Positions 53,628 to 61,598 of a stretch of DNA of 64,000 nt are shown piece after piece. Within the stretch, counting starts at the first letter, position 1. Each line of letters opens with the position of its first letter. The position numbers and the translations under genes are program-made. The notes under the pieces are model-generated. The model was not told where the DNA came from and searched no databases. It worked only from the letters and a program-made list of their open reading frames with translations. The stretch comes from Paraburkholderia sp. BL25I1N1 (GTDB lineage Bacteria > Pseudomonadota > Gammaproteobacteria > Burkholderiales > Burkholderiaceae). Location of the stretch: assembly GCF_003002025.1 (NCBI RefSeq), contig NZ_PVZB01000037.1, positions 1 through 64,000 on the forward strand. Direction: 5' to 3'.

Positions 53628-54140
53628 TGGACCGGGCCCTATTCACGTCAACGCTGCGCGACACGGCGCTATCGGCGGATGCGGTCGAGCGGTTGCAGAC
53701 GCAGCCATGGCATTTCGGATTTTTTTCGCTGATGCGCCGCATCGGTGCCGATGTGCGTATCGATGCTCGGTGAGCAGGTGCCGGATAGTCAGCACCGTTT
53801 CCGGATCATTATCGGCCCGGTCGATATCGACGAATACCTGCGCTTCACGCCTCGTGGCGCGGATCTGCCGCAACTGGCCGATTGGGTGCGGAGTTTCATC
53901 GGTCGCGAATGCGAATGGGAGCTGGAGTTGCGCATCCGCGCACAAAGCGCGCCGCCTGCCGTGATGGGCGGCCCGCAGCAATTGGGCTGGTCAGGATGGC
54001 TCAGTCGCTCGCTCAGCGGCGAGCCGGTTACCGGCATGCGCTTCGAGCCTGAACGCTACGCCGGCACGTTCGCGAAACAACGTATCGACGCGGCGGGCAA
54101 GCGTCGGGTCACGCCGCAAATGAAGGGACAAGATGAGTAG
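53627..54140 (+). pseudogene. tssG: T6SS baseplate gene tssG with large internal deletion
   Basis: The ATG at 53627 starts 48 residues of TssG N terminus (RLQTQPWHFGFFSLMRRIGA, then DVRIDAR) that stop at TGA 53771-53773. In another frame from 53763 the TssG C-terminal domain follows: LGEQVPDSQHRFRIIIGPVD, IDEYLRFTPRGADLPQLADW, VRSFIGRECEWELELRIRAQ, LGWSGWL and TGMRFEPERYAG, ending 54140. A normal TssG has about 330-370 residues; some 180-200 from the middle are gone and the two parts are out of frame. TssG is a core baseplate protein, so this T6SS may not assemble unless a second copy exists. An assembly error cannot be excluded. Confidence 0.85.
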
Positions 54141-55239
54141 CAGCAAGAGACAACCGACGGCGAAGGTGTCGGCAGCCAAGGCTGTCACACCCCTGCCTCA
54201 CGACTGGATGTCGCCGGTCGACGCCGCCGCGCCGTGCGGGGCCGACCTCGAATACGACCCGGAATTCGTCGTGCTGTCCGCGCAGATGGCCGTGAAAGTG
54301 GACGCGCAGTACGGCGACTTCGTGGGGATACCGGAACCGGTGAACTGGAGCGAGGTCGAGCGCGATTGCCGACGCCTGATGATGCGCAGCAAGGACATGC
54401 GTCTCGCGGTGTTGTTCACGCGCTGCCGCACGAGGCTCGCGGCAGCGGCGGGACTGGCGGAAGGGCTGGGGCTGTTAGCCGCATGGCTCGCCGCGTTTCC
54501 CGGCGCGCTCCATCCCCAACCCGGTGTAGACGACGATCTGGAAGCGGCGCTCGAAATCCGCATGAACGCTTTGCAGGCGCTGACGGATTCGGATGGATTG
54601 CTGTCCGACCTGCGGGAGATCGCGTTGACGCGTTCGACCGCCACGCGGCTTCAGATGCGCGACGTCGAGCGCGCGTTTGCACGTCCGCGGCCGAGCGATG
54701 CGCTCGCGCCCGAATCCGTTACGCGGCAACTCGAGGATCTGCGCGTCCAGCAGCCGGACATGCTGCGCGGCTTCGATGACGCGCTCGCGAGCCTGGAGTC
54801 CATCGACGCCTGGTGCAAGGCGTATCTGGGCGTCTACCAACCGGACCTCGCTGCGCTCACGCGGTTGTTGCGGCGCGTGGCGGGAGATCGCCCGCGCGTG
54901 ACGACGGCGCCAATTGACGGATTGGTGGAGGCGATGCCGCTCGACGATACCGGTGCAGTGGCAGCGTCGAACGAGGAGACTTGCTTCGAGCATGACGACA
55001 TTTTGCCGCCGGCCGGTTGCGCTGCGCCGGTTAGCCTCGGCGTCAATGTGGCTGCGGCAGGTCGTGAGGGCGCCTTGGAGCGTATCCGGGAAGCTCGATA
55101 CTGGTTCGAGCAACACGAGCCGAGCAGTCCGATCCCCGTGTTGCTGAAGCGCGCGGAACGGTTTGTGGGGAAACGATATGTGGATGTCGTCAAGGCCATT
55201 CCCACGGAGTTGCTTGAACAATGGGATAGCGAGGAGTAG
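54133..55239 (+). CDS. tssA: T6SS assembly protein TssA
   Basis: A 368-residue TssA with the ImpA N-terminal domain, which organises baseplate and tail-tube/sheath growth. Seen: WMSPVDAAAPCGADLEYDPE, GDFVGIPEPVNWSEVERDCR, RLMMRSKDMRLAVLFTRCRT, GLGLLAAWLAAFPGALHPQP and the C-terminal EARYWFEQHEPSSPIPVLLK, RAERFVGKRYVDVVKAIP, typical of short (non-VasJ) TssA. Its ATG overlaps the remnant tssG stop by 8 bases. Confidence 0.93.
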   Translation: MSSSKRQPTAKVSAAKAVTPLPHDWMSPVDAAAPCGADLEYDPEFVVLSAQMAVKVDAQYGDFVGIPEPVNWSEVERDCRRLMMRSKDMRLAVLFTRCRTRLAAAAGLAEGLGLLAAWLAAFPGALHPQPGVDDDLEAALEIRMNALQALTDSDGLLSDLREIALTRSTATRLQMRDVERAFARPRPSDALAPESVTRQLEDLRVQQPDMLRGFDDALASLESIDAWCKAYLGVYQPDLAALTRLLRRVAGDRPRVTTAPIDGLVEAMPLDDTGAVAASNEETCFEHDDILPPAGCAAPVSLGVNVAAAGREGALERIREARYWFEQHEPSSPIPVLLKRAERFVGKRYVDVVKAIPTELLEQWDSEE

Positions 55240-55251
55240 TCGCGGTGCGCG

Positions 55252-55641
55252 ATGTTTAGAGCCTTCACTGTCATTGCCATCGGAATAGCGCTTCTCGTCG
55301 CGGCGTCGCTGACGGCGATGAATACCCGGCATTTTGTTTTGTCGTCGGTTGTGGTTCCCGGGCGCGTGGTCGCACTGAATGCGGGCGGGAGTCATCCGAG
55401 AGTGGCGTTTATGACACGAAGAGGGGAGCGTTTCTCTTATCCCGAGGGTGGGCTCATCTTCGATATGAAAGTGGGGGACGTCGTGCAGGTTCGCTACGCA
55501 GAGGATGAACCATTGCAGAGCGCGACGCTGGATAAGGTCGGCACGATCTGGTTCGGTCCGATCTTGCTCGAACTCCTTGGCGGCGGGTTTCTGGTTGCCG
55601 GTTTATTGAGTTGGCTACGGACGAGAACGAAAGGAGGGTAG
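55252..55641 (+). CDS. DUF3592-type membrane protein
   Basis: A 129-residue protein with a membrane helix at each end (FTVIAIGIALLVAASLTAM; FGPILLELLGGGFLVAGLLS) and a small beta domain between, including VVPGRVVALNAGGSHPRVAF and VGDVVQVRYAEDEP, as in DUF3592 proteins. Function unknown. It lies 12 bases after tssA and three bases before the truncated gene at 55645, so it travels with the end of the T6SS cluster, where such proteins sometimes accompany VgrG/effector sets. Confidence 0.7.
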   Translation: MFRAFTVIAIGIALLVAASLTAMNTRHFVLSSVVVPGRVVALNAGGSHPRVAFMTRRGERFSYPEGGLIFDMKVGDVVQVRYAEDEPLQSATLDKVGTIWFGPILLELLGGGFLVAGLLSWLRTRTKGG

Positions 55642-55644
55642 AGC

Positions 55645-56253
55645 ATGTCGTTGCTGAGGCGAACTCAGTGGCGGTGTTCCACCGGATCCGCCGCCGGTGC
55701 GGGAGTGGATTTCATTGTGGCTTCGGGCGGTTGGATCCAGCTCAGGGATCGCGCGCTGCAGCCACGCGATTTTCACTACAGCGGAGCAGGCGTCGGCCTG
55801 CCTTGGGAACGGCTTTTGCCGACAGAAATAAAGATGCCGAAATTCGGCCTGCCGCAGATCAAGGGACATGAGTTCGGAGGGGCCGGCTCGTCGCAGGACT
55901 TTCTCAGCGACACGTACGACGTGATGGGCCCCACGCGCGAAACGTTCGCGTACAACGCGCTAGCCCCCTCAAGTCGCCCAAATCCGCAACGGCCTCCCCC
56001 CAACCCCATGCACCACCGGCCGCAACTGCATCCAGCATTTCACAAACGCCCGCTGCAGCAATTCCATCGACCTCGAAACCCCCCGCACGACGAGCACTCC
56101 AGAAGTCACGCAAGAAGCCGCCATCCGCACCGAATCATCAAACGGCAATTCAGCCGTCAACGCCTCAGCAAGCGCATCATCGCAAGCCGCCCCGACAGCC
56201 CAAAGCGTCCCATACGCAGGAAACCCCGCCAGCCCTTGAGCAGCATCGCGTAG
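55645..56253 (+). pseudogene. Last T6SS-side gene, apparently cut at the ureD boundary
   Basis: A strong AGGAGGG site precedes ATG 55645. The first 100 or so residues look like real protein (FIVASGGWIQLRDRALQPRD, FHYSGAGVGLPWERLLPTEI, MPKFGLPQIKGHEFGGAG), resembling uncharacterised Burkholderia proteins found near T6SS genes. From about 55969 the frame runs into the antisense of ureD and becomes Pro/Arg/His-rich nonsense to a stop at 56253. The natural C terminus therefore seems lost where the T6SS cluster meets ureD. The hybrid may be unstable. Confidence 0.6.
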
Positions 56254-56850
56254 CGAATCATTCGCCTCAAAACTCGCGCGCTCGAACCACAGCAACTCGC
56301 CATCAGCCCCAACAATCCGCGAAACCGCACGCAAACGCCCATCCGACCACCGCTCACCAGCAGCCTGGCGCCCGAGCTGCGTCGCATCCCAGCCGATCGC
56401 AGTGGCATCGTGAGCCAGCGTCAACGAAAAATCCAGCTTCGCATTCACACGATCAAAAACAATATTATTCTGCGGCAGCCAATCGAGCTTAGCCCGCTCA
56501 CCGACACGCACTGCGATCTGCTGCTGCGCCTCGCGCCCATTGGACTTGTACCACTTGGTCGCCCCCGGCGTGGTGATTACAGCATGCGCATCTGCGCCAA
56601 CATCAACATCAATAGCAAGCCGATCACCACCCGCAACACCACCCGGCGGATGCACGATCACCGCATGACAAATGCCTTGTCCTTCAGGATAAAGCGGCCG
56701 CTGAACCCGCAACGGCCCGTCATGCAGCCGATGCTTGAGCGTGGTCCGCTCTCCATCCCTGACGAACCCAAGTTCCAGACGTGCGCGCCATTGCGAATGC
56801 GCGCCGTCTTGCGCGGTAGCGAGTGTGACGTGATTTTCGTGAAGCGACAT
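55969..56850 (-). CDS. ureD: Urease accessory protein UreD, separated from ureABCEFG
   Basis: A 293-residue UreD (UreH), the urease-binding scaffold through which nickel is delivered. Seen: [93 protein letters not shown] and the C-terminal [18 protein letters not shown]. The gene is complete to its stop. From ATG 56850 the length is normal (56898 is an alternative). It follows urtE by 116 bases on the same strand; its usual neighbour ureA is 22 kb away, beyond the T6SS. Confidence 0.95.
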   Translation of the reverse strand: MSLHENHVTLATAQDGAHSQWRARLELGFVRDGERTTLKHRLHDGPLRVQRPLYPEGQGICHAVIVHPPGGVAGGDRLAIDVDVGADAHAVITTPGATKWYKSNGREAQQQIAVRVGERAKLDWLPQNNIVFDRVNAKLDFSLTLAHDATAIGWDATQLGRQAAGERWSDGRLRAVSRIVGADGELLWFERASFEANDSLRDAAQGLAGFPAYGTLWAVGAACDDALAEALTAELPFDDSVRMAASCVTSGVLVVRGVSRSMELLQRAFVKCWMQLRPVVHGVGGRPLRIWAT

Positions 56851-56966
56851 GCGAATGGAGTGCGACCAGACGAAGAAAAGCAAAGCGTGCCTGCGCACGT
56901 CAGACAGCGCTCAACAGCGCTGACACAGGATGCATCGAGAATAGCATGCACGACGTCCAACGCCGT

Positions 56967-57659
56967 TCACACTGCGATCAACCCCCGCACGCCATCCGTA
57001 TCCATATTGGCGCCTTCGCCGCCCGCGATGATCTCGCCACGGCTCATCACCCAATACCGGTCGGCGATGTCCTTGGCGAAGTCGTAGTACTGCTCGACGA
57101 GCAGTACCGTCATGCCCATTTCCTCGACCAGTTGACGCAGCGTGCGGCCGATATCCTGGATGATCGACGGCTGAATGCCTTCGGTGGGTTCGTCGAGAAT
57201 CAGCAATTGCGGATCGCTCATCAACGCGCGGCCAATCGCGAGCTGTTGCTGCTGACCGCCCGACAGATCGCCGCCGCGACGGCTGCGCATATCCTTCAGC
57301 ACCGGAAAGAGTTCATAGATACGATCCGGGATCTTCTTGGGCGCCTTCTTGCTGGCGGCCCCCACCAGCAGATTCTCTTCGACGGTCAAGCGCGGAAAGA
57401 TATCGCGCCCCTGCGGCACGTAAGCGAGGCCCTTTTCCACGCGCGAGTAAGTCGGCAGTTTGGTGATCGGCGCGCCGCGCCAGGCGATCGAACCGCTCTT
57501 CGTTTGCACGACGCCCATCAGGCAGCGCAGCAGCGTGGTCTTGCCCACGCCGTTGCGGCCGAGCAGCACGGTGAGTTTGCCATCCGGCACGGTGAGCTTC
57601 ACATCGCGCAGAATGTGGCTGCCGCCGTAGTACTGGTTCAGGTTCTCTACTTCTAGCAT
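56967..57659 (-). CDS. urtE: Urea ABC transporter ATP-binding protein UrtE
   Basis: A 230-residue LivF-type ATPase of the urea importer. Start MLEVENLNQYYGGSHILRDV; Walker A VLLGRNGVGKTTLLRCL near residue 37; signature LSGGQQQQLAIGRAL; Walker B LLILDEPTEGIQPSII. The motif STVEENLL-like LTVEENLLVGAASKK lies between. It begins 21 bases after urtD. A stop leads into ureD. Confidence 0.95.
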   Translation of the reverse strand: MLEVENLNQYYGGSHILRDVKLTVPDGKLTVLLGRNGVGKTTLLRCLMGVVQTKSGSIAWRGAPITKLPTYSRVEKGLAYVPQGRDIFPRLTVEENLLVGAASKKAPKKIPDRIYELFPVLKDMRSRRGGDLSGGQQQQLAIGRALMSDPQLLILDEPTEGIQPSIIQDIGRTLRQLVEEMGMTVLLVEQYYDFAKDIADRYWVMSRGEIIAGGEGANMDTDGVRGLIAV

Positions 57660-57680
57660 GTCCGTTCGACCTTTTCGTTT

Positions 57681-58544
57681 TCACCTGCCCAGATACGATT
57701 CGATGACTGTCTCGTCGCGTTTCACTTCGTCGAGTGTGCCGTGAGCGAGCACGCGCCCTTCGGCCATCACCGTCACCTTGCCGGCCGCGCCCGACAGCGC
57801 CGCCACGAACTCCATGTCGTGCTCGACGACCATCATCGAACAGGTGCCGCGCAGATGGTTGAGCAGTTCGGCGAGTTGCATGGTTTCGTCATCGGTCATG
57901 CCGGCGGCCGGTTCGTCGAGCAGCAGCAAAGCCGGTTGCTGCATCAGCAACATGCCGATTTCGAGCCGTTGCTTCTGGCCGTGCGAGAGTTCGCCGGCGA
58001 GCCGCCGCGCTTCGCTCTCCAGACCGATCAGTGCGAGTGTCTCTTCAATGCGTGCTTGCGCCTCGCGATCCAGCCGCGCGCGCAACGAAGCCCACCAGCC
58101 CTTGTCGGCCTTCATCGCCAGTTCGAGGTTTTCCCACACGGGATGCTGCTCGAACACAGTCGGCTTCTGAAACTTGCGGCCGATGCCGGCGCGCGCGATA
58201 GACGGCTCGTTCATCCGCGTCAGATCGATCGACTGGCCGAGATAGACCTTGCCGGAATCCGGCTCGGTCTTGCCGGTGATGACGTCCATCATCGTCGTCT
58301 TGCCGGCGCCGTTTGGACCGATGATGCAGCGCAATTCCCCGGCGTCGATGGTCAGCGTCAGCGCATTCAGCGCGCGAAAGCCGTCGAAGCTCACGGTCAC
58401 GTCTTCGAGATACAGGATCGTGCCGTGCGACACGTCGATCTCGCCGGGCACGACCGCGCGGCCCAAGCTCGCGACGCCGCTCAACGAGGTTTCAGCCGGT
58501 TCTTCCGGTAAAGCCAGGTCAGGAACCATCGGGTTTTCGTTCAT
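57681..58544 (-). CDS. urtD: Urea ABC transporter ATP-binding protein UrtD
   Basis: A 287-residue LivG-type ATPase. After a roughly 45-residue extension come LYLEDVTVSFDGFRALNALT, Walker A IIGPNGAGKTTMMDVITGKT, the Q-loop region ARAGIGRKFQKPTVFEQHPV, signature LSHGQKQRLEIGMLLMQQPA and Walker B LLLLDEPAAGMTDDETMQLA. Its ATG overlaps the urtC stop by 4 bases. Confidence 0.95.
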   Translation of the reverse strand: MNENPMVPDLALPEEPAETSLSGVASLGRAVVPGEIDVSHGTILYLEDVTVSFDGFRALNALTLTIDAGELRCIIGPNGAGKTTMMDVITGKTEPDSGKVYLGQSIDLTRMNEPSIARAGIGRKFQKPTVFEQHPVWENLELAMKADKGWWASLRARLDREAQARIEETLALIGLESEARRLAGELSHGQKQRLEIGMLLMQQPALLLLDEPAAGMTDDETMQLAELLNHLRGTCSMMVVEHDMEFVAALSGAAGKVTVMAEGRVLAHGTLDEVKRDETVIESYLGR

Positions 58545-59725
58545 GAGCGGTTCCTTTTGCGCGTCGCCATTTCGATCAGTCCCATGATGCCGTTGGGCAA
58601 CAACAGCGGAACCAGCACGAAGATTAAGCCAAGAAAGAACAGCCAGTATTCAGGGAAGTTCGCCGTGAAGAAGCTCTTCGCGCCATTCACCGCGAAGGCG
58701 CCGATGATCGGACCGATCAGCGTGCCGCGTCCGCCCACGGCGACCCAGATCGCCATTTCGATCGAGTTGCCCGGCGACATTTCGCCCGGATTGATAATGC
58801 CGACCTGCGGCACATACAAGGCGCCGGCAATGCCGCACAACACGGCGGACACGGTCCACACGAACAGCTTGTACGCAAGCGGGCTGTAGCCGAGGAACAT
58901 CAAACGCGTTTCGCCGTCGCGCACCGCGGTCACCACGCGGCCGAGCTTCGAGGTGACGATGGCTCGCGCGCCGATGAACGCGAGAATCAGCACGGCGAAC
59001 GTAATCAGCAGCAGGGCAGTGCGCGTGCCGGGATGCGTGATCGGAAAGCCGCCTATGCGCTTGAAGTCGGTAAAGCCGTTATTGCCGCCGAAGCCCGTTT
59101 CGTTGCGATAGAACAGCAGCATCGCGGCGAAGGTCATGGCCTGCGTGATGATCGACAGATACACGCCCTTCACCCGCGAGCGGAACGTGAAGAAGCCGAA
59201 TACCCACGCGACCACCGCCGGCACCAGCACCACCAGCAGCAGCGCATACCCGAGATGCTGCGTGCCTTGCCAGTACCACGGCAGTTGGTGCCAGTCGAGA
59301 AACACCATGAAGTCGGGCAGGTCGCTGCCGTATTTGCCTTCGTGGCCGATCGAGCGCATCAGGTACATGCCGATCGCGTAGCCGCCGAGCGCGAAGAACA
59401 ACGCGTGGCCGAGGCTCAGAATGCCGCAGTAACCCCACACGAGATCGAGTGCGAGCGCGGCGATCGCGTAGCACATGAACTTGCCGGTGATCGTCATCGC
59501 GTAGGCGGACAGATGCAGCGCGCTCGTCTCCGGCACCACCAGCGTGGCGAACGGCACGCCCAGACCGAAGACGATAATCAACGCGACCAGTGCGAACCAC
59601 GCGCGCCGCGACAACAGCGCAGGGCGCGGCGGCAGGCCGAGCGCGAAACCGGATTGAGGCTCGCGCCCGGCGCTGGCGCCACCGCTCGCTGCGCCGACAT
59701 GAGCCAATGAAGTTGCCGATGCCAT
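58541..59725 (-). CDS. urtC: Urea ABC transporter permease UrtC
   Basis: A 394-residue LivM-type inner-membrane permease with about ten hydrophobic segments. Seen: KFMCYAIAALALDLVWGYCG, ILSLGHALFFALGGYAIGMY, TFRSRVKGVYLSIITQAMTF, AMLLFYRNETGFGGNNGFTD, the coupling-loop region FVWTVSAVLCGIAGALYVPQ and VGGRGTLIGPIIGAFAVNGA. It follows urtB after one base and overlaps urtD, so urtBCD are tightly coupled. Confidence 0.95.
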   Translation of the reverse strand: MASATSLAHVGAASGGASAGREPQSGFALGLPPRPALLSRRAWFALVALIIVFGLGVPFATLVVPETSALHLSAYAMTITGKFMCYAIAALALDLVWGYCGILSLGHALFFALGGYAIGMYLMRSIGHEGKYGSDLPDFMVFLDWHQLPWYWQGTQHLGYALLLVVLVPAVVAWVFGFFTFRSRVKGVYLSIITQAMTFAAMLLFYRNETGFGGNNGFTDFKRIGGFPITHPGTRTALLLITFAVLILAFIGARAIVTSKLGRVVTAVRDGETRLMFLGYSPLAYKLFVWTVSAVLCGIAGALYVPQVGIINPGEMSPGNSIEMAIWVAVGGRGTLIGPIIGAFAVNGAKSFFTANFPEYWLFFLGLIFVLVPLLLPNGIMGLIEMATRKRNRS

Positions 59726-59726
59726 C

Positions 59727-61388
59727 TCATGCCTCCGCGCTGCGGCCCTTGAGGGCGAACATGCCCTGCGGACGCTTCTGGATGAACAACACGATCAGCA
59801 CGAGCACCGCGATTTTCGCGAGCACCGCGCCCCAGAACGGTTCGATTGCCTTGCTGATGAGCCCGAGGCCGAAGCCGCCGATCACCGTGCCGGCCAGTTG
59901 ACCGACACCGCCGAGCACGACGGCCATGAAGGAATCGATGATGTAGCTCTGGCCGAGGTCCGGACCGACATTGCCGATCTGCGAGAGCGCGCAGCCGCCC
60001 AGACCCGCGATGCCCGCGCCGAACGCGAACGCATACGAATCGACCCGCGCGGTCTTCACGCCGACGCAGGCCGCCATACGGCGGTTCTGCGTGACGGCGC
60101 GCACAAAGAGGCCGAGACGCGTCTTCGTGAGCACGGCCCACGCGATGCCAACCACGATCAGCGAGAACGCGAGAATCGCGAGCCGGTTGTACGGCAGGAT
60201 CAGATTGGGCAAGACGGTGACGCCGCCGCTCATCCACGCCGGGTTGACGACTTGCACGTTCTGCGCGCCGAATAGCATGCGCGTCGCCTGAATCAGGATC
60301 AGGCTGATGCCGAAGGTGGTCAGCAACGTCTCGAGCGGACGGCCATAAAGATGCTTCAGTACCAGCCGTTCGAGCACGATGCCCACCAGTCCCGCGGCGA
60401 CGAACGAAGCCGGAATGGCGAGCAGCGGATACCAGTCGAACGCGCCGGGCGCGAAGCGCTGAAAGAGGTTCTGCACGACGTAGGTGGCATATGCGCCGAT
60501 CATCAGGAATTCGCCGTGCGCCATGTTGATCACGCCGATCAGCCCGTACGTGATGGCGAGGCCCAGCGCGGCGAGCAGCAGCACGCTGCCGAGCGACAGG
60601 CCGGCGAACAGCGTGCCAGCGATCTGGCTGCGGCGCTGGATCGCGTCGAGTTCGTCGATGCCGCTTTGCGCGGCGGCGCGCACGCGATCGTCGGCTTCCA
60701 CAAAGGTGCCGTCCGGCTTCTTCGCGACGAGCGGCCGCAGCAGTTCGTTCATGTCGAGGTCGTGCCGCGCGGCGACCAGTTGCACGGCTTCGAGGCGCCT
60801 GGCCGGATCGGCGTCATGCAGGGCCGTCATTGCCCATAGCGTATCGAGGCGCTTCTTCAACGCGGGATCGGTTTCCTTCGCGCGTGCCGCGTCGACGAGC
60901 GGTTTGATCGACGGATCGGGGTTTTGCAGCAGCGCGGTAACGGCGGCATCGCGTGTGGCCACATCCGGCGAATCCAGTTGCAGGCCGGACAGCGCGCCCG
61001 CCACTTTGGAGCGCAGCAGATTGTTCAGCGTGACTGGTTGCGCATCGCCCGCGGCGATGGTCTTGCCGGTGACCGCGTCTTTCGCCGTATCGCCGTCCTG
61101 AAGCAGCACTGCGCCCGCGTCGGTGGCGAGCGCGCTATCTTCGGAGAGCGCTTTGAGCACCGCCATCGATTCTTTGTCGTGATTGGCGATCAGCTTGTCG
61201 ATGGCCGCGGACTTCGCGTCGAAGTCATCGCCGGCGAGCGGCGCAACATCGGCCTGGGTCAGCGCGAAGGCGGCCAGCGGTGCGCCGGCGAGCAGCACGA
61301 GCGCCGCGGCAACGACGCCGCGTCGTGCGGCCTTTCCTGCGACTTTTCCTGCGACTTTTCGTGCGGATATCAGGAATGAAAACGCCAT
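59727..61388 (-). CDS. urtB: Urea ABC transporter permease UrtB
   Basis: A 553-residue permease: a signal-like N terminus (VVAAALVLLAGAPLAAFALT), a helical-repeat periplasmic domain of about 220 residues typical of UrtB (DDFDAKSAAIDKL, EDSALATDAGAVLLQDGD, LDTLWAMTALHDADPARRLE), then a LivH-type membrane domain with ALGLAITYGLIGVINMAHGE, FLMIGAYATYVVQNLFQRF, RPLETLLTTFGISLILIQAT and GVGQLAGTVIGGFGLGLISK. The frame is open to 61550, but ATG 61388 follows AAAGGCC and starts the signal sequence. It lies 210 bases after urtA. Confidence 0.94.
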   Translation of the reverse strand: MAFSFLISARKVAGKVAGKAARRGVVAAALVLLAGAPLAAFALTQADVAPLAGDDFDAKSAAIDKLIANHDKESMAVLKALSEDSALATDAGAVLLQDGDTAKDAVTGKTIAAGDAQPVTLNNLLRSKVAGALSGLQLDSPDVATRDAAVTALLQNPDPSIKPLVDAARAKETDPALKKRLDTLWAMTALHDADPARRLEAVQLVAARHDLDMNELLRPLVAKKPDGTFVEADDRVRAAAQSGIDELDAIQRRSQIAGTLFAGLSLGSVLLLAALGLAITYGLIGVINMAHGEFLMIGAYATYVVQNLFQRFAPGAFDWYPLLAIPASFVAAGLVGIVLERLVLKHLYGRPLETLLTTFGISLILIQATRMLFGAQNVQVVNPAWMSGGVTVLPNLILPYNRLAILAFSLIVVGIAWAVLTKTRLGLFVRAVTQNRRMAACVGVKTARVDSYAFAFGAGIAGLGGCALSQIGNVGPDLGQSYIIDSFMAVVLGGVGQLAGTVIGGFGLGLISKAIEPFWGAVLAKIAVLVLIVLFIQKRPQGMFALKGRSAEA

Positions 61389-61598
61389 GGTGGCCTTTGA
61401 AGAAAATCCGGCGCAGCGGCGCGGCATGGGGGCAAGCGCCGTTGCCGCGCCGTCGGGTTGCTGCGCGCGAGGGTCGTGCCTTTCGGACATCCGATCAAGG
61501 CACGAACGCGGGTGCGGTGGGCGCGCCCGTCGCGGGATTGCAATCGGCAAATCGACGTGCCGCGTCGGCGAGTTTCACCGTCGCGGCACGCCTTCCTG

